Assembly (NCBI RefSeq): GCF_001421325.1
Contig: NZ_LMJY01000001.1
Coordinates: 441,501 to 505,500 of the forward strand
Length of the DNA stretch: 64,000 nt
Origin: Novosphingobium sp. Leaf2
Lineage (GTDB): Bacteria; Pseudomonadota; Alphaproteobacteria; Sphingomonadales; Sphingomonadaceae
Reading direction: 5' to 3'
The notes under the pieces were generated by a model. The model made no database searches and was not told the DNA's origin. It saw nothing but the letters and a program-made list of their open reading frames with translations. A program made the translations under genes and the position numbers. Below are positions 11,291 through 20,499 of the stretch, in pieces. Within the stretch, counting starts at the first letter, position 1, and every line of letters begins with the position of its first letter.

Positions 11291-13171
11291 TTAAACCGCC
11301 CGGATCGCCTCCAGAAACGCGTCGCCGTACGCGTCCAGCTTACGCGCGCCTACGCCGCCGATGCGGCCAAGCTCTGCCAGCGAGGCGGGGCGGGCCTGCG
11401 CCATTTCGCGCAGCGTCGAATCGTGGAAGATCACGTAAGGCGGCACCCCGGCCTCCTTGGCCAGATCGCGGCGCAGCGCGCGCAGGGCTTCGAACAGCGG
11501 GTCGTCGATCGGGTTGGCGCCGGCATCGCCGCCACGAGTGCGGCGCTTGCGCTCCTGCCTGGGCGGCACGACCATCGCCACGGCGGCCTCGCCCTTCAGG
11601 ATTGCGCGTGCATCGCCGCCCAGCGCCAGCCCGCCGTGTTCGGTGGCGGTCAGGCTGCCACGGGCCTGCAGGGCGCGCGCCAGTGCCTTGAGCAGCGGCT
11701 TTTCATCCTCGGTCAGGATGCCGAACACCGAGAGCTGATCGTGCCCGCGCTGCAGGACGCGGTCGTCCGCCAGCCCGCCCAGCACTTTTTCCAGATGCCC
11801 CAGCCCGTAGGACTGCCCGGTGCGATAAACGGCGGATAGCAGTTTGCGCGCAAGGTCGGTCACGTCCACCACGCCCACCGGCTCAAGGCAATTGTCGCAG
11901 TTGCCGCACTGCGCGGGCGGGTCTTCGCCGAAATGCCGCAGCAGCACGGCGCGGCGGCATTGCGCGGTTTCGACCAAGCCGGCCAGCGAATCGAGGCGCT
12001 GGCGTTCGCTTTGCTGACGGTGCGGCTCTATCTCGGCCAGGCGCTGGCGGGCGCGCATGAAATCGTCAGCGCCCCACAGCATCACCGCAACGGACGGATC
12101 GCCATCGCGGCCTGCGCGCCCGGTTTCCTGATAATACCCCTCGATCGACTTTGGGATGCCGGCGTGGGCGACGAAGCGCAGGTCCGGCTTGTCGATGCCC
12201 ATGCCGAAGGCCACGGTGGCGACCATCACCATGTCTTCGCTTTCCACGAACGCGGCTTGGTTACGTGCCCGTACGTCGGCGGGAAGGCCGGCGTGATAGG
12301 GCAGCACGCGTCGCCCGGTGGCGGACGCCAAGCTTTCGGCCAGCTGTTCAACACGGGCGCGGGTGGGCGCATAGACGATGCCGGGGCCGGGATTCTCCTC
12401 CACCACCGCCTTCAACTGGCGCAGCGCGTTTTCGCGCGGGCGGATGGCGTAGCGGATGTTGGGCCGGTCGAACCCGGCGACGATCAGCCCTTCGTCCGGG
12501 ATGCCCAGCTGCGCAAGGATATCGGCGCGGGTGTGGTGATCCGCCGTTGCCGTCAGCGCCAGGCGCGGCACCTGGGGGAAGGCATCCAGCAGCGGGCGCA
12601 GCAGGCGATAATCCGGGCGAAAATCATGGCCCCATTCCGATACGCAATGCGCCTCGTCGATGGCGAAAAGGCCCACGCGCGCGGTGTTGAGCAAGTCGCG
12701 GAAGTGGCTCTGGCTGGCGCGTTCAGGGGCGATATATAGTAGGTCCAGCTCACCGGCGCGAAACGCATCCATGGTCTGCCCGCGATCGGTATCCGCGCTG
12801 GTCAGCGTGGCCGCCCGGATGCCATTGGCGCGGGCCGAGCGCAGCTGGTCATGCATCAGCGCGATCAGCGGCGAGACGACCACGCAGGTGCCCGGCAGCA
12901 GCACGGCGGGCAGCTGGTAGGTCAGCGATTTGCCCGCGCCGGTGGGCATGATCGCCAGGGTGGAGCGGCCATGCAGCACCCGGTCCACCACTTTGTCCTG
13001 CACGCCGCGAAAGCCGGAAAAGCCGAACACGTCGTGCAGCGCCTGGCTGACATCCGCGGCGGCGGGCGGCGGGGCTGGCGACCAGTCCACATCCGGCGCG
13101 TAAGGGTCCACCATGTCAGCGTCGGGTTCGCCGTAGAAGGTCGTCTCGTAAGGCCAGTCGTCGTCGTTCAC
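11291..13171 (-). CDS. recQ: ATP-dependent DNA helicase RecQ
   Basis: 626 aa. An acidic N-terminal extension (about 1-45) precedes the helicase core: IMPTGAGKSLTYQLP (Walker A), the DEAH box in FAIDEAHCVSEWGHDFRPDY, and motif VI in YYQETGRAGRDG. The RecQ-Ct zinc site includes a cysteine group CGNCDNC, and a C-terminal HRDC domain occupies about 540-620. RecQ unwinds DNA in recombination and fork repair. It lies 97 bp downstream of the NUDIX gene on the same strand. Confidence 0.95.
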   Translation of the reverse strand: MNDDDWPYETTFYGEPDADMVDPYAPDVDWSPAPPPAAADVSQALHDVFGFSGFRGVQDKVVDRVLHGRSTLAIMPTGAGKSLTYQLPAVLLPGTCVVVSPLIALMHDQLRSARANGIRAATLTSADTDRGQTMDAFRAGELDLLYIAPERASQSHFRDLLNTARVGLFAIDEAHCVSEWGHDFRPDYRLLRPLLDAFPQVPRLALTATADHHTRADILAQLGIPDEGLIVAGFDRPNIRYAIRPRENALRQLKAVVEENPGPGIVYAPTRARVEQLAESLASATGRRVLPYHAGLPADVRARNQAAFVESEDMVMVATVAFGMGIDKPDLRFVAHAGIPKSIEGYYQETGRAGRDGDPSVAVMLWGADDFMRARQRLAEIEPHRQQSERQRLDSLAGLVETAQCRRAVLLRHFGEDPPAQCGNCDNCLEPVGVVDVTDLARKLLSAVYRTGQSYGLGHLEKVLGGLADDRVLQRGHDQLSVFGILTEDEKPLLKALARALQARGSLTATEHGGLALGGDARAILKGEAAVAMVVPPRQERKRRTRGGDAGANPIDDPLFEALRALRRDLAKEAGVPPYVIFHDSTLREMAQARPASLAELGRIGGVGARKLDAYGDAFLEAIRAV

Positions 13172-13267
13172 GCGGGCGACTATGGCAGAGCGGCCGGGGT
13201 ACGGGAAGGCGACGGCGCGGCGCTTTCCGCAGTTTCGCCCGGGTTTGCGGGCAGATGGGCGCGACGG

Positions 13268-13843
13268 TCAGGCTGGCTCGGTCCACAGGCCGGGGTGGCG
13301 CAGCAGCAGGGCCTGCGCCAGGATCAGCGTCTTGGCATCGGTCAGCGTCCCGTCGAGGACGAGTTCGCGCAAGGTGTCCAGGCCGATCTCGTGAACGGTG
13401 ATGTTCTCGTCCTCGCCCTGCGCACCGCCGCCTGCGCCGATGCGGTCGGCGCTGGCGTACGGCGCCAGGTACAGCTGCACCCGCTCGGTCGAGACCGGGC
13501 ACAGCGGCCAGATGTTGCTCACCGGCTCCAGCACGCCCAGGCGCAGGCCGCCTTCCTCGTGGGCTTCCTCGACGATGCGGTGCGCCGGGTCCGCCCCGTC
13601 CAGCCCGCCGGCGATGGCTTCGAGCAGCGGCGGTTCACCGGCGGACAGCACCGCGGCGCGGGGCTGCTCGATCAGCATGCACACCCGGCGCACAGGATCG
13701 TAGGGCAGCACCGCTACCGCCGAGCCGTTGTCCAGCAAGTGGCGTTCCACCCGCACGCCGTCGGGCATCTCCAACTCAAGCCGGGAGAATGTGTACCAGC
13801 CATCGTGAAGGACGGTCCGGCTGACGATGCGCGCTGCTGTCAT
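13268..13843 (-). CDS. NUDIX hydrolase, ADP-ribose pyrophosphatase-like
   Basis: 191 aa from the ATG at 13843 (MTAARIVSRTVLHDGWYTF). The layout (VERHLLDNGSAVAVLPYDP, EQPRAA, EAIAGGLDG, then the Nudix helix) is that of NudF/TrgB-type nucleoside-diphosphate-sugar pyrophosphatases. The Nudix box reads AHRIVEEAHEEGGLRLG, so the usual REE(T/A)G core is partly altered and activity could be changed. Its start is 7 bp after the metH stop, so it is the last gene of the methionine operon. Confidence 0.85.
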   Translation of the reverse strand: MTAARIVSRTVLHDGWYTFSRLELEMPDGVRVERHLLDNGSAVAVLPYDPVRRVCMLIEQPRAAVLSAGEPPLLEAIAGGLDGADPAHRIVEEAHEEGGLRLGVLEPVSNIWPLCPVSTERVQLYLAPYASADRIGAGGGAQGEDENITVHEIGLDTLRELVLDGTLTDAKTLILAQALLLRHPGLWTEPA

Positions 13844-13850
13844 CGCCCGA

Positions 13851-16475
13851 TCAGTCCAGGTTGGGCCGCAGCCAGCGCTCGGCGGTCGGCACATCGACGC
13901 CGCGCCGCGCCGCGTATTCCTCCAGCTGGTCGCGCCCGATCCGCGCCACGCCGAAATATTCGCTTTGCGGGTGCCCGAAGTAGAAGCCGGACACCGCCGC
14001 CGTGGGCAGCATCGCCTGGCTTTCGGTCAGCACGATGCCGGCGTTGTCAGGCGCGCGCAGCAGGTCGAACAAGATGGGCTTTAGCGAATGATCCGGGCAG
14101 GCGGGATAGCCGGGGGCGGGACGGATGCCGCGATATTCCTCGCGGATCAGCGCCTCGTTGGTCAACTGCTCGCCGGGCGCATAGCCCCACAGCGTGGTGC
14201 GCACGTGCTGGTGCAGGCGTTCGGCAAAGGCTTCGGCGAAGCGGTCCGCCAGCGCTTTGAGCAGAATATCGGAGTAATCGTCGTGCACGGCCTGGAAGCG
14301 GGCCAGATGCGGCTCGATACCGTGGATCGCGACGGCGAACCCGCCCAGCCAGTCTCCAGCGGGGTCGATGAAATCGGCCAGGCAGAAGTTTGCCCTGTCG
14401 CGCGATTTCTTCACCTGCTGGCGCAGGAACGGCAGGCGGGTGCCGCCTTCCAGCACCACGTCGTCACCGTCCGCATGGGCCGGCCACAAGGCGCAGACGC
14501 CGCGCGCGGTCAGCCACTTTTCGTCGATGATGCGCGCCAGCATCGCTTGCGCATCGGCGAACAGGCTGGTGGCGCTTTCGCCCACCACGTCATCGGTCAG
14601 GATCGCCGGGTAATTGCCGGCAAGCTCCCAGGCGCGAAAGAACGGCGTCCAGTCGATCACTTCGGCCAGGTCCGCCAGATCCCACGCCTCGAACACATGC
14701 AGGCCGGGCTGGGCAGGCGCGCCGGGCTTGAGCGCGAAGTCTGCCGGGAAGCGGTTCGCGCGCGCCTCGGCCAGCGGTAGCAGGTCGCTCTGCCCCTTGT
14801 TCGCCCGTGCTTCACGCACCTTCTCGTAATCGATCGCGACGGACGCCTTGAAGCCGTCCGCCTGCGTATCGGACAGCAGCTGCGAGGCGACGCCCACCGC
14901 CCGGCTGGCGTCCAGCACGTGTACCACGGTGCCGGTGTAGGCTGGGTCGATGCGCAGCGCGGTGTGCACCTTGGAGGTGGTCGCCCCGCCGATCAGCAGC
15001 GGAATGTTCATTTCGGCGCGCTGCATTTCCTCGGCCACCGTGACCATTTCGTCCAGCGACGGGGTGATGAGGCCGGAGAGGCCTATGATGTCGGCCTGAT
15101 TCTCGTTCGCGGCCTCAAGGATTTTAGGCCAGGGCACCATCACGCCAAGGTCGATCACCTCGTAGCCGTTGCACTGCAGCACGACGCCCACGATGTTCTT
15201 GCCGATATCGTGCACGTCGCCCTTGACGGTGGCCATGATGATCCGGCCCTTGGCCTTCGCGCCGGGCTGCTTGTCAGCCTCGATGAAGGGGATCAGGTGG
15301 GCGACCGCCTTCTTCATCACGCGCGCGGACTTGACGACCTGCGGCAGGAACATCTTGCCGCTGCCGAACAGGTCTCCCACCACGTTCATGCCGCCCATCA
15401 GCGGGCCTTCGATCACCTCGATCGGGCGGCCGCCGGCTGCGAAGATGCGCGCGCGCGCTTCCTCGGTATCCTCGACCACATACGCGTCGATCCCTTTGAC
15501 CAGGGCGTGTTCCAGCCGCTTGACCACGTCCCAGCCGCGCCATTCCTCGGCGGCCTTTTCGGCGACCACGTCCTTGCCCTTGTAGCTTTCGGCCAGGTCG
15601 ATCAGGCGTTCGGTGGCGGTCTTGCCATCCTCGCCAACGCCCGGACGGCGCATCAGGATCACGTCCTCGCAGGCATCGCGCAGGACCAGGTCGATCTGGT
15701 CGTACACGTCAAGCTGGCCCGCGTTGACGATCGCCATGTCGAGCCCCGCAGGGATCGCGTGATACAGGAACACCGAGTGCATCGCCCGGCGCACCGTCTC
15801 GTTGCCGCGAAAGCTGAACGACAGGTTGGATAATCCGCCGGAGAAGTGGACATGCGGGCAAGCGGCGCGGATTTCCGCCACCGCCTCGATGAAGTCCAGC
15901 CCGTAGCGGTCATGCTCCTCGATGCCGGTGGCGACGGCGAAGACGTTGGGGTCGAAGATGATGTCTTCGGGCGGGAAGCCGATGCCCGTAAGCAGCGCAT
16001 AAGCGCGCTTGCAGATTTCAATCTTGCGCGCTTTGGTGTCCGCCTGTCCCGTCTCGTCGAAGGCCATGACGACCACGGCAGCGCCGTAATCCATGCACTT
16101 GCGCGCGGCTTCGAGGAACGGCGCTTCGCCTTCCTTCATCGAGATGGAATTGACGATCGGCTTGCCCGATACGCATTTCAGGCCCGCCTCGATGACCTCC
16201 CACTTGGAACTGTCCACCATCACCGGCACCCGCGCGATGTCAGGCTCGGCGGCGAGCAGCTTGAGGTAGGTGGTCATCGCCTCCACCGCGTCCAGCAGGC
16301 CCTCGTCCATGTTGACGTCAATCACCTGCGCGCCGTTTTCCACCTGCTGGCGGGCCACTTCCACGGCGGCGGGATAATCGCCGGCCATGATCAGCTTCTT
16401 GAATTTGGCCGAGCCGGTGACGTTGGTGCGCTCGCCGATATTGACGAAGCGGGAGCCGGAGGAAGTGGCGGTCAT
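13851..16475 (-). CDS. metH: Methionine synthase, C-terminal part (folate, cobalamin and reactivation domains)
   Basis: 874 aa. It starts with [19 protein letters not shown], the pterin-binding domain that normally begins near residue 350 of full MetH. The cobalamin domain follows, with DVHDIGKNI at about 419-427, whose His is the lower axial ligand. The SAM-binding reactivation domain lies at the end ([12 protein letters not shown] about 780). The homocysteine/zinc domain is missing here and is encoded upstream at 17026-18072, so the two proteins must work together. A GNAT gene lies between the halves. Confidence 0.95.
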   Translation of the reverse strand: MTATSSGSRFVNIGERTNVTGSAKFKKLIMAGDYPAAVEVARQQVENGAQVIDVNMDEGLLDAVEAMTTYLKLLAAEPDIARVPVMVDSSKWEVIEAGLKCVSGKPIVNSISMKEGEAPFLEAARKCMDYGAAVVVMAFDETGQADTKARKIEICKRAYALLTGIGFPPEDIIFDPNVFAVATGIEEHDRYGLDFIEAVAEIRAACPHVHFSGGLSNLSFSFRGNETVRRAMHSVFLYHAIPAGLDMAIVNAGQLDVYDQIDLVLRDACEDVILMRRPGVGEDGKTATERLIDLAESYKGKDVVAEKAAEEWRGWDVVKRLEHALVKGIDAYVVEDTEEARARIFAAGGRPIEVIEGPLMGGMNVVGDLFGSGKMFLPQVVKSARVMKKAVAHLIPFIEADKQPGAKAKGRIIMATVKGDVHDIGKNIVGVVLQCNGYEVIDLGVMVPWPKILEAANENQADIIGLSGLITPSLDEMVTVAEEMQRAEMNIPLLIGGATTSKVHTALRIDPAYTGTVVHVLDASRAVGVASQLLSDTQADGFKASVAIDYEKVREARANKGQSDLLPLAEARANRFPADFALKPGAPAQPGLHVFEAWDLADLAEVIDWTPFFRAWELAGNYPAILTDDVVGESATSLFADAQAMLARIIDEKWLTARGVCALWPAHADGDDVVLEGGTRLPFLRQQVKKSRDRANFCLADFIDPAGDWLGGFAVAIHGIEPHLARFQAVHDDYSDILLKALADRFAEAFAERLHQHVRTTLWGYAPGEQLTNEALIREEYRGIRPAPGYPACPDHSLKPILFDLLRAPDNAGIVLTESQAMLPTAAVSGFYFGHPQSEYFGVARIGRDQLEEYAARRGVDVPTAERWLRPNLD

Positions 16476-16494
16476 CTTGGGTCTACTCGTTGAA

Positions 16495-17013
16495 TCAGAG
16501 GGGCCGCGCCAGCACGGCGTCGTCGTATGTCTTGCCGCCTACGTCGAAGCGGCGGGTGCCGATGGGCGTGAACCCGTGCTTGGCATAAAAGGCAAGCGCG
16601 CGGTGATTGTCCGCCTTCACGCCCAGCAGCAGCCGGGCGTGCCCTTGCGCTTCGTCCAGCGCCGCGCGCATGAGGGCGCCGGCGATAGGCGTGCCCTGAA
16701 AGCGGGACAGCAGGTAGATCCGCTTCAATTCGACGTCGCCAGGTCGGGCGTGATCGAGTTCGGGCGCACAGGACAGCGCATAGCCCACCGGCGCACCGCC
16801 CGGCTCGATCTGCGCCAGCCACGCTTTCGCACCCTTGGCGAAGTAGGCGCGGTAGGCCCCGGCGCTGTGCTGGTGCAGGCAATGGGTAACCAAGGCCGCC
16901 CCGTCGACCACGCCGGCAAAGCTTTCCAGAAACGTCGCCGCGCCCACCAGTGCCAGCGCGTCGGCATCGTCCGGCCCGGCCGGGCGAATGCGGCAGATAG
17001 GAAGGGTGTTCAT
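16495..17013 (-). CDS. GNAT-family N-acetyltransferase
   Basis: 172 aa. The acetyl-CoA loop region reads [20 protein letters not shown] (about 105-124), followed by [21 protein letters not shown], the typical beta5-alpha4 end of GNAT proteins. The substrate is unknown. It is inserted between the two metH halves (19 bp after it, 12 bp before it), so it is in the methionine operon, but no link to methionine chemistry can be read from its sequence. Confidence 0.88.
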   Translation of the reverse strand: MNTLPICRIRPAGPDDADALALVGAATFLESFAGVVDGAALVTHCLHQHSAGAYRAYFAKGAKAWLAQIEPGGAPVGYALSCAPELDHARPGDVELKRIYLLSRFQGTPIAGALMRAALDEAQGHARLLLGVKADNHRALAFYAKHGFTPIGTRRFDVGGKTYDDAVLARPL

Positions 17014-17025
17014 GGCTGTGCTGTC

Positions 17026-18072
17026 TCAGGCCGGCAGGATGAAAGGCTCGAGGCCCGCCAGCCGCGTCACTGGCTCCAGCCGGGGCAGGTTACGTGGCTC
17101 AAGCCCGGCAACCTTGCGGGCGATGGCAGCGATATGCGCAGGCGTGGAGCCGCAGCAGCCGCCCAGCACGTTGACCTGGCCGGCCACCGCCCATTCGCCC
17201 ACGAAGCCCGCCGTCGTATCGGGCATCTCGTCATACTCGCCCAGCTCGTTGGGAAGCCCGGCGTTGGGGTAGATCATGATGAGGGTGTCGGCGGTTTCCG
17301 CCAGCGTCTTCACATGCGGGCGCAGCTGCGTCGCGCCGAACGAGCAGTTGAGGCCGATGGTGATCGGTTTGGCGTGACGCACCGCGTGCCAGAACGCTTC
17401 CACTGTGTGGCCGGACAAGTTGCGGCCCGACAGGTCGGTAAGCGTCATCGACAGCATGATCGGCACCTCACGGCCCAGCTCCTGCTCCAGTTGGCGCACC
17501 GCCATGATGCCGGCCTTGGCGTTGAGGGTGTCGAACACCGTCTCGATCAGGATGAAGTCCGCGCCGCCCTCCACCAGAGCGGCAGCCTGCTCCTTGTAGA
17601 CATCGACCAGCGTGTCCCACTCGATCTCGCGGTAGCCGGGATCGTTCACGTCGGGGCTGAGTGACAAGGTTTTGTTGGTCGGCCCGATCGCGCCGGCCAC
17701 GAACCGCGGGCGCCCGTCCTTGGCCTGAAACTCGTCGGCCAGCCGGCGCGCCAGCTTGGCCGATTCCGCGTTGATCTCACGCACCAGATCTTCCGCGCCG
17801 TAATCGGCCTGGCTGATGCGGTTGGCGGAGAAAGTGTTGGTCTCGGCGATGTCGGCGCCGGCTTCGAAATAGGCGCGGTGGATCGCTTCGGGCACCTCCG
17901 GCTTCGTAAGCGCGAGGATGTCGTTGTTGCCCTTCTGGTCGTGGCCAAGGCCCAGCGCGCCGGCATAGTCGGCTTCCGACAGCTTCCAGTTCTGGATCTC
18001 GGTGCCGAACGCCCCGTCGGTGATCAGGATGCGCTTGGCCGCTTCGGCCAGGAATGTCTCACGTGCGCTCAT
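17026..18072 (-). CDS. metH: Methionine synthase, N-terminal homocysteine S-methyltransferase part
   Basis: 348 aa from the ATG at 18072 (MSARETFLAEAAKRIL). It contains the zinc ligands of the Hcy-binding barrel: Cys243 in GLNCSFGA and Cys306/Cys307 in GGCCGSTP, close to positions 247/310/311 of E. coli MetH. It ends where the folate domain would begin, so this is the first module of a split MetH. The start overlaps the metF stop by 4 bp (ATGA), showing translational coupling. A longer in-frame start at 18189 lies inside metF and is rejected. Confidence 0.95.
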   Translation of the reverse strand: MSARETFLAEAAKRILITDGAFGTEIQNWKLSEADYAGALGLGHDQKGNNDILALTKPEVPEAIHRAYFEAGADIAETNTFSANRISQADYGAEDLVREINAESAKLARRLADEFQAKDGRPRFVAGAIGPTNKTLSLSPDVNDPGYREIEWDTLVDVYKEQAAALVEGGADFILIETVFDTLNAKAGIMAVRQLEQELGREVPIMLSMTLTDLSGRNLSGHTVEAFWHAVRHAKPITIGLNCSFGATQLRPHVKTLAETADTLIMIYPNAGLPNELGEYDEMPDTTAGFVGEWAVAGQVNVLGGCCGSTPAHIAAIARKVAGLEPRNLPRLEPVTRLAGLEPFILPA

Positions 18073-18974
18073 GCCGCGTTCTCCTTGGGACGCAGGCCGA
18101 GCAGCTGGCAGATCGCATATGCCTGCTCGGCGCGGTTGAGGGTGTAGAAGTGGAAATCGCGCACGCCGCCCTCGTACAGGCGCTTGCACAAGTCGGCCGC
18201 GGCCACCGCCGCCACTAGGGCGCGCGGGCCGGGGCGTTCGTCCAGTCCCTGGAACATCGTTTCCAGCCAGGCGGGAACCAGCGTGTTGCCGCTCATCCGC
18301 CGGATCGCGGCAAAGCTGGTGACGGGCATGATGCCGGGCAGGATCGGCGCGGTGATGCCCGCCGCCAGCGCCTTGTCCAGAAACCGGAAATAGGCCTCGG
18401 TCGAAAAGAAGAACTGCGAGATCGCGCGGGTGGCGCCGGCATCAATCTTGCGCTTGAGGTTATCAAGATCGGCCGCGCTGCTCGTCGCCTCGGGATGGAT
18501 TTCCGGGTAAGCGGCGACCGAAATCTCGAAATCGTGCTGCGCTTTTAGCCCCGCCACCAGATCGGCAGCGCTGGCATAGCCTTGCGGATGCGGCACGAAC
18601 CGGCCGCCATCGGCTGGGGGCGGATCGCCGCGCAAGGCCACGATATGGCGCACGCCCGCATCCCAGTACTGGTCCGCCACATCCGCGATCTCGGCCTTGC
18701 TGGCGGCCACGCACGTCAGGTGCGCGGCGGGCACCAGATCGGTTTCACGCACGATGCGCGATACGGTGGCGTGCGTGCGCTCCCGCGTGGAGCCGCCCGC
18801 GCCGTAAGTCACCGATACGAACGCCGGGTCAAGCGGCGCAAGCTGGGTGATCGCGTCCCACAGCTGGGTTTCCATCTTCTCCGACTTGGGCGGGAAGAAT
18901 TCAAACGATACGGCAATATCGCCGGGCAGGCCTGCGAACAGCGGGGCTTCCGATGGGCGGGTGGTGGCAGTCAT
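18069..18974 (-). CDS. metF: Methylenetetrahydrofolate reductase
   Basis: 301 aa, the usual MetF length. SFEFFPPKSEKME near the N-terminus carries the catalytic Glu. VSVTYGAGGS, ALRGDPP and AISQFFFSTEAYF line the FAD and folate sites. It makes 5-methyl-THF, the methyl donor for the split MetH encoded next. It overlaps the regulator upstream by 4 bp (18971-18974) and the metH part downstream by 4 bp, so the three are tightly coupled. Confidence 0.97.
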   Translation of the reverse strand: MTATTRPSEAPLFAGLPGDIAVSFEFFPPKSEKMETQLWDAITQLAPLDPAFVSVTYGAGGSTRERTHATVSRIVRETDLVPAAHLTCVAASKAEIADVADQYWDAGVRHIVALRGDPPPADGGRFVPHPQGYASAADLVAGLKAQHDFEISVAAYPEIHPEATSSAADLDNLKRKIDAGATRAISQFFFSTEAYFRFLDKALAAGITAPILPGIMPVTSFAAIRRMSGNTLVPAWLETMFQGLDERPGPRALVAAVAAADLCKRLYEGGVRDFHFYTLNRAEQAYAICQLLGLRPKENAA

Positions 18975-19999
18975 ACAGGGGCAGTCTCACGTTCGAAGGC
19001 GTCGGGTGCGGGCGCAGTGTTACGCCGCGCGGTCCAGATCTTTACGGTCAGGGGATCGCCGGGCAGGGCGACCGGGATGGCCGGGGTCAAGCCAGCAGCG
19101 ACAAGCTGTGTGCGCATCTGTTCGTCGGAAAAGCCGAGCCGGGCATGGGCGTGCCGCTCGCGCAGTTCCTCGTGCTGGTGCGCGGCAAGGTCGACCACGG
19201 CGATCCGTCCGCCGGGGCGCAGCACCCGCGCCGCTTCGCCCAGCACCGGGGCAAGATCCTGCGCATAATGCAGCACTTGATGGAACAGCACGGTGTCGAA
19301 GGCTTCGGGCGCAAAAGGCAATGCGGTGAAATCGCCCTGTACCAGGTCCACCTTGTCTGCTGGCAGGGATTGCAGGCGCGCCCGGGCGATGCGCAGCATC
19401 TCGGGGCTCTTGTCCAGCGCGGTCACATGGTCTGCCCGCGCGGACAGCAGCTGCGCCATCCGGCCGGTGCCTGTCCCCACGTCCAGCGCGGCGCCCAGGG
19501 AATGGCCGCCAAGCGCTGCCAGCAGGGCATCCTCCACCGGTTCGTCAGCGCCATGCAGGCGGCGCAGCGTGTCCCACTCGGCGGCGTGGCGCGCGAAATA
19601 GGCCTGCGCATTGGCCTCGCGCCCGGCGCGGATGGCGGCCAGATGCCGGCGATCCTCGGCGCAGCGGGCGGCGAATTGCGGGTCTTCGCGTTCCGCAACG
19701 GCCAGCAGGTGTGCGGCGGCGCGGCCAAGCCCCAGGCCGCTCGACAATCCGCTCGACACGCCTTTCGATACCAATGCTTCTTCGCTGACCGCGCTGCGCA
19801 GGAACACCCAGCTGCCTTCCTTGCGCCGTTCGGCAAGGCCGGCATCGCACAGGATGCGGATATGGCGCGATACCCTCGGCTGGCTTTGCCCCAGCACTTG
19901 CGCGACCTCGCCAACCGCCAGTTCCATGTGCGCCAGCAGGCGCATCATGCGTAGGCGCGTCGGCTCGGAAAGCGCACGCAAGAGAGGGTCGATCCGCAT
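18971..19999 (-). CDS. ArsR-family regulator fused to a SAM-dependent methyltransferase
   Basis: 342 aa. The N-terminal 95 residues are an ArsR winged helix (RALSEPTRLRMMRLL, then GQSQPRVSRHIRILCDAGL as recognition region). Residues about 150-330 are a class I methyltransferase with ALDVGTGTGRMAQLL. No metal-binding CxC pair is seen in the ArsR part. As the first gene of the metF-metH operon with a palindrome at its own start, it is probably the operon's repressor, sensing SAM or S-adenosylhomocysteine through the methyltransferase fold. The role is an inference; SahR, an ArsR-family regulator of the SAM cycle, is the nearest known parallel. Confidence 0.85.
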   Translation of the reverse strand: MRIDPLLRALSEPTRLRMMRLLAHMELAVGEVAQVLGQSQPRVSRHIRILCDAGLAERRKEGSWVFLRSAVSEEALVSKGVSSGLSSGLGLGRAAAHLLAVAEREDPQFAARCAEDRRHLAAIRAGREANAQAYFARHAAEWDTLRRLHGADEPVEDALLAALGGHSLGAALDVGTGTGRMAQLLSARADHVTALDKSPEMLRIARARLQSLPADKVDLVQGDFTALPFAPEAFDTVLFHQVLHYAQDLAPVLGEAARVLRPGGRIAVVDLAAHQHEELRERHAHARLGFSDEQMRTQLVAAGLTPAIPVALPGDPLTVKIWTARRNTAPAPDAFERETAPV

Positions 20000-20006
20000 G
20001 CGAAGT

Positions 20007-20028
20007 CATATAAAGATATCTTTATATG
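20007..20028. promoter_or_regulatory. Perfect 22-bp palindrome, probable ArsR-type operator of the metF-metH operon
   Basis: CATATAAAGAT is followed immediately by its exact reverse complement ATCTTTATATG. It begins 7 bp upstream of the regulator's ATG (19999, minus strand) and is an AT-only-rich island in GC-rich DNA. Its place and symmetry suit binding by a homodimeric ArsR protein and autorepression. No separate ribosome binding site is visible between it and the ATG. Confidence 0.8.
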
Positions 20029-20168
20029 TAAGCAAGCCCCAGCAATTCCGCGTGTTTTGCCCTCTCCACTTTCCTGTTTGCGTTGCACCATAGTCTCGTC
20101 TAAAGAATGGCGCTGCAGGCTTGCCTGCAAGCGTTGGCCTATGGGCCAAACAATGCAAGGGGATTCGC

Positions 20169-20339
20169 ATGAAGAAAATTGCTTTCGCCGCGTTCGCGAC
20201 GGTTGCCGCTCTGTCGCTCGCGGCTTGCGGTAAGGAACCCGCTCCTACGGAAACCGAGTCGGTTGAGACCACTCCGGAAGAGCTGATGACTGGTGACGCG
20301 ACTGACGTTCCGTCCGAGGCTCCGTCCGAGGCAATGTAA
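20169..20339 (+). CDS. Small secreted lipoprotein
   Basis: 56 aa from the ATG at 20169, preceded by AAGGGG. The lipoprotein signal is MKKIAFAAF then LSLAACGKEP, with lipobox LAAC and Cys at about residue 20. The mature part is about 36 residues, acidic and rich in Thr/Glu/Pro, with two PSEA repeats at the end. Function is unknown. It is a single-gene unit ending at the terminator at 20450-20473. An in-frame start at 20121 lacks the lipoprotein signal position and is rejected. Confidence 0.85.
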   Translation: MKKIAFAAFATVAALSLAACGKEPAPTETESVETTPEELMTGDATDVPSEAPSEAM

Positions 20340-20449
20340 TCCGGCGTGTGGGGCCGGCGTCTGCCCTTGCGGCAGGCTGGCTCCCGCCGTTTTTCTTGGG
20401 TCCCCTAAACAGGGGCTACGGAAAAGCGGTTTTACGGCGGACATAAAAG

Positions 20450-20473
20450 CCCTCCCTTCCGGGAGGGTTTTTT
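20450..20473 (+). terminator. Rho-independent terminator
   Basis: CCCTCCC (20450-20456), loop TTCC, GGGAGGG (20461-20467), then six T. It ends the small lipoprotein transcript; the A-rich left side may also help terminate smc on the other strand. Confidence 0.92.
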
Positions 20474-20499
20474 GTGTCTGTAATCCGCATAAAAACACT

